A stretch of DNA of 64,000 nt from Rhizobium sp. RU20A (GTDB lineage: Bacteria; Pseudomonadota; Alphaproteobacteria; Rhizobiales; Rhizobiaceae): the NCBI RefSeq assembly GCF_900155885.1, contig NZ_FTMB01000009.1, positions 62,001-126,000 on the forward strand, read 5' to 3'. A program made the translations under genes and the position numbers. How positions within the stretch are numbered: position 1 is the stretch's first letter; every line of letters begins with the position of its first letter. Shown here piece by piece: positions 52,320 to 60,897 of the stretch. The notes under the pieces were generated by a model that saw only the letters and a list, made by a program, of their open reading frames with translations, ran no database searches and had not been told where the DNA came from.

Positions 52320-53300
52320 TCAGGCAGTCAGTTCGAAGGCGCGGTCGCCCACCAGGCGGCGGCGCAGCCAGGCGGAAAACTGATCGACGGCAATGATGGT
52401 GAGGAGCAGCAGGAACACGATGGCGATGGTCTTTGCCGGATGGTTCTGGCCGATGGAGAGGCGCAGCAGTTCCCCGATGCCACCGCCGCCGACGGCGCCG
52501 ATGATGGTCGAGGCGCGCACATTGATCTCGAGGCGCAGCAAAGCATAACTCAGGAAATTCGGCATGACCTGCGGCACGGTGCCGAACCAGACGCGCTCGA
52601 TCCAGTTGCCGCCGACCGCCGTCAGGCCCTCGTCCGGCTTCATGTCGGCGTTCTCTACCACCTCGAAGAACAGCTTGCCGAGCGCGCCGACCGTGTGGAT
52701 CGACACCGCGATGATCGCCGGTATGGCGCCGATCGACAGGACCGCGAGGAAGAAGCCGGCGATGACGACTTCGGGGAAGGCGCGCAACACTTCCATGACG
52801 CGGCGCACGGGCACGCGGATCCAGCTGTTGCGCGTCAGGTTGCGGGCAGCCAGGAAGCAGAGCGGAAAGCCGAGGGCAAAGCCGAAGAGCGTGGAGAGGA
52901 TCGCGATGTTGATCGTCTCCAGCATCTTGTGGAAATATTCGGGGATGTAGATCGACTGCGTCAGATAGAGCCGACCCTCCGGGTAATTGTACTTGAAGCT
53001 GCCGTCGTCGTAAGGCGAGGGCAGGTCGAAGAGGGCGCGCACAGGCTCCATCGCGTCGCGCGGGGCCATGTCGCCGAGAAAATCGAAGAAATAGGGCAGG
53101 CGGTCGAAGAACTTGCCGGCATTGGTCTCGTTGGCGAACCAGAGCGAGCCGAAAGTGGCCACCAGCAGGATGGCGACGCTGAGGAGCGTATAGGAGCGGC
53201 GTTTCGCGGCCAGCTCGTTCCAGTGGCGCTCGACGAGCTTGCCGCTGTCGCTGAGCCGGAGGTGGGGGCTGTTGGCGGGCATGGTTGCCATCGGTTCCAT
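52320..53300 (-). CDS. phnE: Phosphonate ABC transporter permease PhnE1
   Basis: 326 residues, five to six membrane helices; TM1 about 39-58, then a loop of about 80 residues, and a permease domain with NIAILSTLFGFALGFPLCFLAARN and the cytoplasmic coupling loop FFEVVENADMKPDEGLTAVGGNWIE. Pairs with PhnE2. Separated from phnD by 100 bp containing a strong hairpin. Start at ATG 53300; ATG 53282 also possible. Confidence 0.94.
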   Translation of the reverse strand: MEPMATMPANSPHLRLSDSGKLVERHWNELAAKRRSYTLLSVAILLVATFGSLWFANETNAGKFFDRLPYFFDFLGDMAPRDAMEPVRALFDLPSPYDDGSFKYNYPEGRLYLTQSIYIPEYFHKMLETINIAILSTLFGFALGFPLCFLAARNLTRNSWIRVPVRRVMEVLRAFPEVVIAGFFLAVLSIGAIPAIIAVSIHTVGALGKLFFEVVENADMKPDEGLTAVGGNWIERVWFGTVPQVMPNFLSYALLRLEINVRASTIIGAVGGGGIGELLRLSIGQNHPAKTIAIVFLLLLTIIAVDQFSAWLRRRLVGDRAFELTA

Positions 53301-53346
53301 CCGGTCTGGCCGGCCTTCTCTGGGGTATCACTTCGGTCGCAGGAAG

Positions 53347-53378
53347 CCGCCCCCGTGCGGCTGGCGCAGCGGGGGCGG
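53347..53378 (-). promoter_or_regulatory. Intercistronic hairpin between phnD and phnE1
   Basis: CCGCCCCC and GGGGGCGG form an 8-bp all-GC stem 22 bp after the phnD stop, without a T-run. Likely stabilises the 3' end of the phnCD part or attenuates phnE, as is common after binding-protein genes. Confidence 0.55.
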
Positions 53379-53400
53379 AAAGGGGGGTCGGCTCTAAAAA

Positions 53401-54306
53401 TCAGCCGCCGATGGTCGCCTTGCGGGCCTCGATGATCGGCTTGTAGAAGTCGACGTTGACTTCCGTGAAGGCCTTGTAGTCACCGCCCATGACGGCCTTG
53501 AAGCAGGCTTCGTCGGTCTTCGGCAGGTCCATCATCATCTGCTTGAACTTGGCCTTGGTGTCGGCCGGCAGTTCGTTGCGAACGACGATCGGGCCGTTCG
53601 GGATCAGCGGAGACTTCCACAGCTCCACCAGATCGTTCATGTCGAGGATGCCCTTCTGGACCATCTTGTGGAGGTTGCCGGAGGTGTAGCCGTCCTTCCA
53701 CTCGCCAACGCCCGAACCGAAGGTCGTGCCGGCGTCGAAGGTGCCCTTCAGCACTTCCAGGACGAGGTTTTCATGGCCGCCGCCGAAGCCGGTCGAGCCG
53801 AAGAATTCCTTCACCGGTGCGCCAACGGCTTCCGGCAGCGTGACGAGGGGAACGAGGTAACCCGAGGTGGAGTCCGCATCGGCGAAGCCGAGCTTCTTGC
53901 CCTTCATGTCTTCGAGCTTGGTGATGCCCGAATCCTTGCGGGCGACCATGATCGAATAATAGCCGGTCGAGCCATCGGCCTGCACGGTGGTCATGATCGG
54001 CTCGACGGCGTCGGCCTTGGCGAGGTAGATCTTGGCAAAGCCGGAAGCGCCGAGTTCGGCATAATCGAGCGTGCCGCCGAGCAGGCCCTGGATCACGCCG
54101 TCATAGTCGGCGGCCGGGAAGAAGGAGACCTTCTCGACGCCGAGGGCGTCCTTCAGGTGGCCTTCCATGCAGGCGTAGTTGCGCAGGCGGTCGGCTTCGT
54201 TCTCGCCGCCGATGATGCCGACGCGGAATTCCTTCAGGTCAGCGGCCTGAACATGCGAAACGGTTGCCAGAAGCGCGACGGCGCCCAGCAGGATCTTCTT
54301 CATCAT
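53401..54306 (-). CDS. phnD: Phosphonate-binding periplasmic protein
   Basis: 301 residues: signal peptide about 1-22 (ends SHVQAAD), mature protein of the PhnD type with FRVGIIGGENEADRLRNYACMEGHL, YDGVIQGLLGGTLDYAELGASGFAK and FGSTGFGGGHENLVLEVLKGTFDAG. It captures phosphonates such as 2-aminoethylphosphonate for the PhnCE importer. GGGGAG precedes the start (ATG 54306, or 54303). Confidence 0.95.
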   Translation of the reverse strand: MMKKILLGAVALLATVSHVQAADLKEFRVGIIGGENEADRLRNYACMEGHLKDALGVEKVSFFPAADYDGVIQGLLGGTLDYAELGASGFAKIYLAKADAVEPIMTTVQADGSTGYYSIMVARKDSGITKLEDMKGKKLGFADADSTSGYLVPLVTLPEAVGAPVKEFFGSTGFGGGHENLVLEVLKGTFDAGTTFGSGVGEWKDGYTSGNLHKMVQKGILDMNDLVELWKSPLIPNGPIVVRNELPADTKAKFKQMMMDLPKTDEACFKAVMGGDYKAFTEVNVDFYKPIIEARKATIGG

Positions 54307-54391
54307 GATCGTAGTCTCCCCGTTATCCGGCCCCTGCCGGATGATTGCGGTTGAAGACGGCGCGCGCTTGCCGCGCGGTCCGTGCGGCGGG

Positions 54392-55234
54392 TCAGATCCC
54401 CGCCAGTACCAGCGGCTTGAGGCCGGCGGATTCGGTCGTGTCGGTGCTGGCGGCCAGCGTGCCGTTGAGGCTCGTCGAGGTCAGGCTCTCTTCCAGATCG
54501 CCCTCGGTGCCGTAGATGCTGCGCACGGCAGCGGCGGTCAGGTCGCGCGGATTGCCGTCGAAGACGACTCGGCCCTGCGCCATGCCGATAATACGCTCGC
54601 AATAGGCGCGCGCCGTATCCAGCGTGTGCAGGTTGGTGATCACGGTGATGCCGTCGCGCTCGTTGATGTCGCGCAGCGCGTCCATGACGATCTTGGCGTT
54701 CAGCGGATCGAGCGAGGCGATCGGCTCGTCGGCGAGCAGCATGCGCGGCCGCTGCATCAGGGCGCGGGCAATGGCCACGCGCTGCTGCTGGCCGCCCGAC
54801 AGCGTACCGGCCGGCTGCAGCGCAGTCTGTTCGATGCCGAGGCGCTCGAGCGCGGCGATGGCTTCGATGCGCTCTTCGCGGGTGAACATGTTGAGGATGG
54901 AGGCGATGGTGGACCGGTGGTTCAGCCGGCCGAGCAGCACGTTGGTGAGCACGTCGAGGCGCGGCACGAGGTTGAACTGCTGGAAGATCATCGCGCAGTC
55001 ACGGCGCCAGGCGCGAAGCTCCGAACCCTTCAGCTTCGAGACGTCCACATCGCCCAACCGGATGGAACCGGACGTCGGATCGACCAGGCGGTTGATCATG
55101 CGCAGCAGCGTGGACTTGCCGGCGCCCGAGCGGCCGATGATGCCGACCATCTGCCCCTCGGGAATATCGAACGTGACATCATCCACGGCAGCCTTGCTAC
55201 CGAACCGGCGCGTGACGTTCTGAAGCTTAAACAT
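54392..55234 (-). CDS. phnC: Phosphonate ABC transporter ATP-binding protein
   Basis: 280 residues from ATG 55234: Walker [10 protein letters not shown] (about residues 35-43), Q-loop in [22 protein letters not shown], signature LSGGQQQR, Walker B RMLLADEP. First gene of phnCDE1E2. The roughly 30-residue C-terminal tail ([20 protein letters not shown]) is Ser/Thr rich and beyond the usual PhnC end. Phased Pho-box half-sites lie 72 bp upstream of the start. Confidence 0.95.
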   Translation of the reverse strand: MFKLQNVTRRFGSKAAVDDVTFDIPEGQMVGIIGRSGAGKSTLLRMINRLVDPTSGSIRLGDVDVSKLKGSELRAWRRDCAMIFQQFNLVPRLDVLTNVLLGRLNHRSTIASILNMFTREERIEAIAALERLGIEQTALQPAGTLSGGQQQRVAIARALMQRPRMLLADEPIASLDPLNAKIVMDALRDINERDGITVITNLHTLDTARAYCERIIGMAQGRVVFDGNPRDLTAAAVRSIYGTEGDLEESLTSTSLNGTLAASTDTTESAGLKPLVLAGI

Positions 55235-55305
55235 AGCCCGGCCCCGAAATTCTTCGTTAACACTCTTGTTAGCGAAGGGCTCTAGCGCCGGTTCATGAAG
55301 TGACA

Positions 55306-55342
55306 ATGTCGGTTTGATGTCGGTTCTGTTACAATGTGACAG
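55306..55342 (-). promoter_or_regulatory. Pho-box-like array upstream of phnC
   Basis: On the minus strand half-sites TTGTAAC, CCGACAT and CCGACAT are spaced by 4 bp (11-bp period, 55334 to 55306), preceded by a close CTGTCAC (55342-55336). Matches to CTGTCAT/CTGTMAY are 5-6 of 7 each. Distance to the start codon matches that of the other two phn units. Confidence 0.6.
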
Positions 55343-55362
55343 TCGTGACGAACCGGTGAACC

Positions 55363-55977
55363 TTACCCGCCATGGCGGGCAAGGAAGGCTTCCGCGTCCA
55401 GGTTGCGAAAGTCCGGCAGCGCGTCGCGCAGGCGTTCATGGCTCCAGTCCCACCAGGCGATGACTTCGAAGCGCGCGGCGATCTCGCGGGGAAAACGCTC
55501 GCGGATCAGCTTGGCCGCCACGCCCCCGACGATGGTGTAGGGCGCGACATCCTTGCTGACGACGGCGCCGGCCCCGACCACCGCACCATGGCCGACGGTC
55601 ACGCCCGGCAGGATGGTGGCGCCGTGGCCGATCCACACGTCATGGCCGATCACGACGCGGTTGTCGCGCCGCCAGGTAAAGAAGTCCGTGTCTGGCTCGG
55701 CATCCGGCCAGTAGTCGTTGGCGCGGTAGGTGAAGTGGTGCAGCGTCGGGCGCCAGACCGGGTGGTTGGTGGCGTTGATGCGCACCGCGGCTGCGATATT
55801 GGCGAATTTGCCGATCGTCGCGCACCAGACGGCGCCGTCCTGCATGATGTAGGAATAGTCGCCCATCTCCGCCTCGCTGATGCGGCAGCGCTCTGCGACC
55901 TCCGTGTAGCGGCCGAGAACGGACTGCTCGACGCTGGCGCTCGGATGGATCAGCGGCTGTTCGGAAAGCTTCGTCAT
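55363..55977 (-). CDS. Phosphonate-locus hexapeptide-repeat acyltransferase
   Basis: 204 residues, left-handed beta-helix acyltransferase: hexapeptide repeats from about residue 9 to 160 ([35 protein letters not shown]) and the [14 protein letters not shown] end typical of the xenobiotic/chloramphenicol acetyltransferase type. Family members in phn operons (TIGR03308 group) are of unproven function; N-acetylation of aminoalkylphosphonates, replacing PhnO, is a reasonable guess. The ATG overlaps the phnL stop by 4 bp, so it belongs to the phnG operon as its last gene. Confidence 0.9.
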   Translation of the reverse strand: MTKLSEQPLIHPSASVEQSVLGRYTEVAERCRISEAEMGDYSYIMQDGAVWCATIGKFANIAAAVRINATNHPVWRPTLHHFTYRANDYWPDAEPDTDFFTWRRDNRVVIGHDVWIGHGATILPGVTVGHGAVVGAGAVVSKDVAPYTIVGGVAAKLIRERFPREIAARFEVIAWWDWSHERLRDALPDFRNLDAEAFLARHGG

Positions 55978-56681
55978 GCGGCAAGTCCTCGGGGCGAGAA
56001 GGCGGAAACATCGAGCACGCGGTCGGCGACGATGTCGCGCACCTCCTGGTCGTGGAAGATGCCGATCATCGCGGTGCCTGCCGCCTTCTTCTCCGTGATC
56101 ATGTCGGTGACGACGCGGCGGTTGACGGCATCGAGCGAGGCCGTCGGCTCGTCGAGCAGCAGGATCGGGTGATCGGTGATGAAGCCGCGGGCAATGTTGA
56201 CGCGCTGCTGCTCGCCGCCGGAGAAGGTGGCGGGCGGCAGGTCCCACAACTGGTGCGGCAGGTTCAGCCGCTCCAGCATCGCCATGGCCCGGCCGCGGGC
56301 TTCTTCGGCGCCAACGCCGCGCGCCGTCAGCGGTTCGGCTACGACATCGACGGCGGAGACGCGCGGCACGACGCGCAGGAACTGGCTGACATAGCCCAGC
56401 GTATCGCGGCGCACCTCCAGCACGGCGCGCGGTTCCGCCGTGGCGATATCGATGAGATGGCCGTGGTGGGACACGACGATCTGGCCGCTGTCGACGCCGT
56501 AATTGCCGTAGAGCATCTTGAGGATGGAGCTCTTGCCGACCCCCGAGGGGCCGCCGAGCACGAGGCATTCGCCGGCGCGGGCCGAGAAGGTGACGCCCCG
56601 GACGACCGGCAACATAAGGCCGCCGCGCAGGTGCATGGTGAAGCTTTTTTCGACGTCGGAAACGACGAGGGGGGTAACCAT
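55974..56681 (-). CDS. phnL: C-P lyase subunit PhnL
   Basis: 235 residues, ABC-ATPase-like: Walker A GGPSGVGKSS, signature FSGGEQQRVNIAR, Walker B PILLLDEPTASLD. PhnL acts with PhnG, H and I in transferring methylphosphonate onto the C1 of ATP's ribose, displacing adenine. It is not a transporter subunit. 17 bp after phnK. Confidence 0.95.
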   Translation of the reverse strand: MVTPLVVSDVEKSFTMHLRGGLMLPVVRGVTFSARAGECLVLGGPSGVGKSSILKMLYGNYGVDSGQIVVSHHGHLIDIATAEPRAVLEVRRDTLGYVSQFLRVVPRVSAVDVVAEPLTARGVGAEEARGRAMAMLERLNLPHQLWDLPPATFSGGEQQRVNIARGFITDHPILLLDEPTASLDAVNRRVVTDMITEKKAAGTAMIGIFHDQEVRDIVADRVLDVSAFSPRGLAA

Positions 56682-56698
56682 GGGAGGTCCTTTCCGGC

Positions 56699-57475
56699 TC
56701 AGACCTGGAGGATCGAGGAGACGAGGAGCTGGGTGTAGGGCTCGCGCGGATCGTCGAGCACCCGGTCCGTCAGACCCTGTTCGATGACGCGGCCGTCCTT
56801 CATCACCATCATGCGGTGCGAGAGGAGGCGGGCGACGGCAAGGTCGTGGGTGACGATGATCGCCGAAAGGCCGAGATCGTTGACGAGGCCGCGCACGAGA
56901 TCGAGCAGGCGGGCCTGCACGGAGACGTCGAGCCCGCCCGTCGGCTCGTCCATGAAGACGAGACGGGGCGAGGTGACGAGGTTGCGGGCGATCTGCAGGC
57001 GCTGGCGCATGCCGCCGGAAAAGGCGCGCGGCTGGTCGTCGATGCGGCTGCGGTCGATTTCCACCCGCTCCAGCCAGCCGGTGGCGGCCTCGCGGATGTT
57101 GCCGTAGTGCCGGTTGCCGATCGCCATCAGCCGTTCGCCGACATTGGCGCCGGCCGAGACCGCCATGCGCAGGCCGTCCGCCGGATTCTGGTGCACGAAG
57201 CCCCAGTCGGTGCGCATCAGGAAGCGGCGTTCCGCTTCGCTCATGCGGGCGAGATCGCGCAGGTCACCGTCTCGCATCCGGTATTCGACAACGCCGGTGG
57301 TCGGCATCAGGCGGGTGGAGATGCAGGAGAGCAGGGTCGTCTTGCCGGAGCCGGATTCCCCGACGATCGCCAGCACCTCGCCGGGATAGAGGTCGAAGGA
57401 AACGTCGCGGCAGCCGATGCGCGCGCCGTAGCATTTGGAAAGGTCCCGGACCTTGAGAAGGGGTGCGTCGCTCAT
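56699..57475 (-). CDS. phnK: C-P lyase subunit PhnK
   Basis: 258 residues, ABC-ATPase-like: Walker A GESGSGKTT, FSGGMRQRLQIARNL signature, Walker B RLVFMDEPTGGLD, the C-terminal SHRMMVMKDGRVIEQG strand. PhnK docks on the PhnJ face of the PhnGHIJ core. Starts inside the phnJ stop (ATGA overlap). Confidence 0.95.
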   Translation of the reverse strand: MSDAPLLKVRDLSKCYGARIGCRDVSFDLYPGEVLAIVGESGSGKTTLLSCISTRLMPTTGVVEYRMRDGDLRDLARMSEAERRFLMRTDWGFVHQNPADGLRMAVSAGANVGERLMAIGNRHYGNIREAATGWLERVEIDRSRIDDQPRAFSGGMRQRLQIARNLVTSPRLVFMDEPTGGLDVSVQARLLDLVRGLVNDLGLSAIIVTHDLAVARLLSHRMMVMKDGRVIEQGLTDRVLDDPREPYTQLLVSSILQV

Positions 57476-58353
57476 TGCGCGGCCTCCAGCTTGGCCACGC
57501 CCAGCTCGCCCACATGGCCGGCGGCGCGGCGATCCTCGCAGTAATCGGTGTCGGAGCAGACGAACATGCGCCCGCCCCGGTCATCCAGCACCACCTCGTC
57601 CAGATAGACGTGGTTCGCGCCGCACAGCGCACAGGGCTTTTCGAAATGCTGGATCTCGAAGGGGTGGTCCTCGAAGTCGAGGCTGACGACATCGGTGTGG
57701 GGCGGCAGCGCGTAGATGCGCTTTTCGCGGCCCGCGCCGAAGAGCTGGAGCGCTTGCGAGCGGTGCATCTTCGGATTGTCGAATTTCGGGATCGGCGAAG
57801 GGTCCATGACGTAGCGTCCCTCGATCTTCACCGGATAGGCGTAGGTCGTGGCGATATGGCCGTTGCGGGCAATGTCCTCGTAGAGCTTCACATGCATGAG
57901 GCCATATTCTTCCAGCGCATGCATCTTGCGGGTCTCGGTCTCGCGGGGTTCGAGGAAGCGCAAGGGTTCGGGGATCGGCACCTGGTAGACCAGCGTCTGG
58001 CCCTCCGTCAGCGTCTCCTCGGGGATGCGGTGGCGGGTCTGGATGACGGTCGCATCCCTGGTCTTCGTGGTGACGGCGACGTTTGCGACCTTCTGGAAGA
58101 AGGCGCGGATGGAGACGGCATTGGTCGTGTCGTCCGCCCCCTGGTCGATCACCTTGAGAACGTCATCCGGTCCGAGGATCGCGGCCGTCACCTGCACGCC
58201 GCCGGTGCCCCAGCCATAGGGCATGGGCATTTCGCGGGAGGCGAACGGCACCTGATAGCCGGGAATGGCAATGGCCTTCAGGATGGCGCGGCGGATCATC
58301 CGCTTGGTCTGCTCGTCCAGATAGGCGAAGTTGTAGGTTGCGAGATCACTCAT
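57472..58353 (-). CDS. phnJ: Carbon-phosphorus lyase PhnJ (radical SAM)
   Basis: 293 residues. Cys241, Cys244, Cys266 and Cys272 fall at the same numbers as in E. coli PhnJ; the first three bind the Fe-S cluster and Cys272 is the thiyl radical site, while Gly32 (IPGYQVPF) is the glycyl radical position. It cleaves the C-P bond of ribose-1-phosphonate-5-phosphate, releasing alkane and the 1,2-cyclic phosphate. All key residues are intact, so the C-P lyase should be active. Confidence 0.97.
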   Translation of the reverse strand: MSDLATYNFAYLDEQTKRMIRRAILKAIAIPGYQVPFASREMPMPYGWGTGGVQVTAAILGPDDVLKVIDQGADDTTNAVSIRAFFQKVANVAVTTKTRDATVIQTRHRIPEETLTEGQTLVYQVPIPEPLRFLEPRETETRKMHALEEYGLMHVKLYEDIARNGHIATTYAYPVKIEGRYVMDPSPIPKFDNPKMHRSQALQLFGAGREKRIYALPPHTDVVSLDFEDHPFEIQHFEKPCALCGANHVYLDEVVLDDRGGRMFVCSDTDYCEDRRAAGHVGELGVAKLEAAQ

Positions 58354-58403
58354 TGGATCATACCTCTGAAAGGCCGGAGAGCGGCGGGCATGAGGGGCGT
58401 GTC

Positions 58404-58550
58404 ATGGAATGGATTTTCATTGGCGTCTTCGCGGGCGTCGCGCTGCTGGTCGCGATCTTCCGCAAATCCGGCAGTCCCGGCGATGGCGGCGGCGTCTTCG
58501 ACAATGGCGGCAAGGACGGCTGCGGCGATGGAGACGGGGGCGGCGACTGA
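58404..58550 (+). CDS. Tiny membrane protein, Gly/Asp-rich tail, antisense within phn operon gap
   Basis: 48 residues on the plus strand, fitting exactly in the 208-bp gap between phnI and phnJ, which run on the minus strand. Residues 1-20 form one hydrophobic helix (EWIFIGVFAGVALLVAIF), the rest is Lys-Ser-Gly then a Gly/Asp/Cys-rich tail (GGKDGCGDGDGGG). GAGGGG lies nine bases before ATG 58404. Small helix-plus-glycine-rich proteins are common in rhizobia, but I know no function. Real-gene status rests on the ribosome site, the composition and the unusual gap. Confidence 0.5.
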   Translation: MEWIFIGVFAGVALLVAIFRKSGSPGDGGGVFDNGGKDGCGDGDGGGD

Positions 58551-58561
58551 CATCGGGCGGC

Positions 58562-59668
58562 TCATTCGGCAGCCTCACTTGCATCATCGGCGGGATGGCG
58601 CGCCGCCTCGTATTCCCGGCGCATGCGGCGCACGAGGTCGAGTTCGGCCTGGAAGTCCACGTAATGCGGCAGCTTCAGGTGCTCGACAAAGCCGGTGGCC
58701 TGCACGTTGTCGCAGTGGGAGATGACGAATTCCTCGTCCTGGGCCGGGGCGGTGCGATCCTCGCCGAATTCGTCGGCGCGCAGCGCCCGGTCCACCAGCG
58801 CCATGGCCATGGCTTTCCGCTCGCTCTGGCCAAAGACGAGGCCATAGCCGCGGGTGAACTGCGGCGGCGCCGAGGCCGAACCCTTGAACTGGTTGATCAT
58901 CTGGCATTCCGTCAGCTTCAGGCGGCCGAGCGGGGCGGCAAAGCCGAGTTCAGGCGTTTCGATTTCCACCTCGACGCTGCCGATGCGGATTTCGCCGGCA
59001 AAGGGATGGGTGCGGGCGTAGCCGCGCTGGGTGGAATAGGCGAGGGCCAGGAGAAAACCCTCGTCGCCGCGGGCAAGCGCCTGAAGCCGCACGTCGCGGC
59101 CCATGGGAAACTCCATCGGCGTGCGGGTGATGTCGCCGGGTCCGTTTTCGCCGCCGGCCTCGCCATCGCCCTCGATCAGGCCTTCGCCGGAAAGAATGTC
59201 GCTCACCCGCATGGCGGGCTCGCCGCTGGCCGGCCGGCGGGTACCTTCTGGCACATCGCCGTCTTCGAGCAGGGCGGGATCGAGCAGGCGGTGGGTATAG
59301 TCGAAGGTGGGGCCGAGCAGTTGTCCGCCCGGCAGGTCCTTGTAGGTGGCGGAAATGCGCCGTTCGATCGCCATCTCGCCTGTTTCGACCGGCAGGCTGG
59401 ATCCGAAGCGGGGCAGGGTGGTGCGATAGGCGCGCAGAATGAAGATCGCCTCGATCATGTCGCCGCGGGCCTGCCGGATGGCAAGGGCCGCCAGCGCGGG
59501 ATCGTAGAGCGAGGCTTCCGCCATGACGCGGTCGACGGCGAGCGAAAGCTGCGCCACGACCTGGTCGTTGGTGATGGCGGGCAGGTCGCGGTCGCCGCGC
59601 CGACGGTCGGCCAGCAGGCGGTGGGCATTGGCAATGGCGGCTTCCCCGCCCTTCACGGCCACATACAT
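58562..59668 (-). CDS. phnI: C-P lyase core subunit PhnI
   Basis: 368 residues: MYVAVKGGEAAIANAHRLLADRRRG, MAEASLYDPALAALAIRQARGD, and the C-terminal ISHCDNVQATGFVEHLKLPHYVDFQAELDLVRRM. PhnI is the nucleosidase that, with G, H and L, exchanges the adenine of ATP for the phosphonate. Overlaps nothing but is 2 bp from phnH. Start ATG 59668. Confidence 0.96.
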   Translation of the reverse strand: MYVAVKGGEAAIANAHRLLADRRRGDRDLPAITNDQVVAQLSLAVDRVMAEASLYDPALAALAIRQARGDMIEAIFILRAYRTTLPRFGSSLPVETGEMAIERRISATYKDLPGGQLLGPTFDYTHRLLDPALLEDGDVPEGTRRPASGEPAMRVSDILSGEGLIEGDGEAGGENGPGDITRTPMEFPMGRDVRLQALARGDEGFLLALAYSTQRGYARTHPFAGEIRIGSVEVEIETPELGFAAPLGRLKLTECQMINQFKGSASAPPQFTRGYGLVFGQSERKAMAMALVDRALRADEFGEDRTAPAQDEEFVISHCDNVQATGFVEHLKLPHYVDFQAELDLVRRMRREYEAARHPADDASEAAE

Positions 59669-59670
59669 GG

Positions 59671-60306
59671 CTATTCCTCCGCGGTCTGAAGGCTGGTGCT
59701 GCGGGGCAGGCAGAGAAGATCGCTGCCGGCCGTGAGGATGAGATCGACGCCGCGCGGGAAGAGCGCGCGATTGTCGCGCCACAGCGTGGTAAAGATCGGC
59801 GGCAGTCCGGAGGGTGCGATCGTCTGCGTCGTCTCGATGCCGGGCCCGCGGGCGAGAAGCGGCGCGCCGCCCCCCAGCGCCGGCAGTTCCACCACGAGCG
59901 TTGTCGAGCGGTCCGGATAATCCTGCGTGCCAAGCGCGAAGCTCGATAGCGGCGGCAGGCTCTGGCCGGCTTCGACGAAGGCGAACTGGGCCGCCGCCTT
60001 GTCTTCGGTGACACGAGCGCCGCTGTGGAAGGAGATCCAGGAGGGCACGACGGAGGCGCGGGCGGCGGGCGTCAGCCAGACGGCCGTGTCGGCATCGAGG
60101 AGGGTGAGCGCCACGGCGCCCATGGCCCGGGAGAAGGGGGCTGGCGGATCGACGCTGTCATCCAGCGTCTGGATGCGGCCGGGCCGTGCCATGGCGTCCA
60201 TCAGCGCGCGGAACACGGCCTGGGACTGGAAGACCGGATCGGCAAACCCGCCGGCATAGGCGCGCTGGCTGTTCTTGTGGGATGGTGTCTGCTGGCTATG
60301 GGGCAT
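59671..60306 (-). CDS. phnH: C-P lyase core subunit PhnH
   Basis: 211 residues: AYAGGFADPVFQSQAVFRALMDAMARPGRI is the family N-terminus, with the PRGVDLILTAGSDLLCLPRST C-terminal segment. Structural partner of PhnG, I and J in the C-P lyase core complex. ATG 60306 overlaps the phnG stop by ATGA. Confidence 0.95.
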   Translation of the reverse strand: MPHSQQTPSHKNSQRAYAGGFADPVFQSQAVFRALMDAMARPGRIQTLDDSVDPPAPFSRAMGAVALTLLDADTAVWLTPAARASVVPSWISFHSGARVTEDKAAAQFAFVEAGQSLPPLSSFALGTQDYPDRSTTLVVELPALGGGAPLLARGPGIETTQTIAPSGLPPIFTTLWRDNRALFPRGVDLILTAGSDLLCLPRSTSLQTAEE

Positions 60307-60797
60307 CAGTCGTCTCCGCGCACCATGGTGAAGAAATCGACGCGGGTGGCGGCCGTTTCCTCGGCCTGCCGGCGCTCGGCCTGCGCTAGCTCCGCCTCGC
60401 TGTCCGTGATGAAGGCGGCAATGGCGCCCTGATGGTCGCCGCGCTGGTGGAGCGCATCGAGAATGGCGGCGAGCCGCGCATGCTGGCGGTCGGTGCCCAG
60501 CAGCTGCCCGTGGCCGATCTCGCCGGTCGACAGGCGCACCGTGGCACGGCTGACGGTCGCTTCGCCCAGATTGAAGGGCGAGCCGCCGCCGCCGATGCGT
60601 CCGCGCACCATGACGAGGCCGGTCTCGGGACCGCGTACCGGATGGATTTCGACGTCCGGCGCAATCTGTGCCAGAATGGATTCGAGCCGCTGGCGCGGCA
60701 GGCGGGCGAGCACCGCCATCAGGCGGCGCCGAAGGACGGGGTCCAGAACGGATCCGGCTTGCGCCGGCCGGTCCATGGCGTATTCCTTGGGGGTCAT
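60306..60797 (-). CDS. phnG: C-P lyase core subunit PhnG
   Basis: 163 residues with RPETGLVMVRGRIGGGGSPFNLGEATVSRATVRL and GHGQLLGTDRQHARLAAILDAL family stretches. Part of PhnGHIJ core. First gene of the C-P lyase operon; GGAG nine bases before ATG 60797. A phased pair of Pho half-sites lies 60 bp upstream, and the divergent PhnF gene shares the intergenic region. Confidence 0.95.
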   Translation of the reverse strand: MTPKEYAMDRPAQAGSVLDPVLRRRLMAVLARLPRQRLESILAQIAPDVEIHPVRGPETGLVMVRGRIGGGGSPFNLGEATVSRATVRLSTGEIGHGQLLGTDRQHARLAAILDALHQRGDHQGAIAAFITDSEAELAQAERRQAEETAATRVDFFTMVRGDD

Positions 60798-60822
60798 TGC
60801 CGAAGCTCCAAAGGTCTATTAA

Positions 60823-60848
60823 TCTAGACAACTGAACCTATGGCTAGA
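60823..60848. promoter_or_regulatory. Candidate PhnF operator
   Basis: TCTAG and CTAGA arms 16 bp apart (60823-60827, 60844-60848), the left one inside TCTAGACA, between phnG and phnF. GntR/HutC repressors bind spaced palindromes with TAGACA-like elements. Weak evidence. Confidence 0.35.
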
Positions 60849-60856
60849 TGCAAATC

Positions 60857-60874
60857 GTGACATGCATGTGACGC
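60857..60874 (-). promoter_or_regulatory. Pho box upstream of phnG
   Basis: On the minus strand GCGTCAC and ATGTCAC separated by 4 bp (11-bp period), 60 bp before phnG. Both match the CTGTCAT/C half-site at the TCAC/GTCAC core. Confidence 0.65.
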
Positions 60875-60897
60875 GAGACCCATTCGAAGGACGAAAC

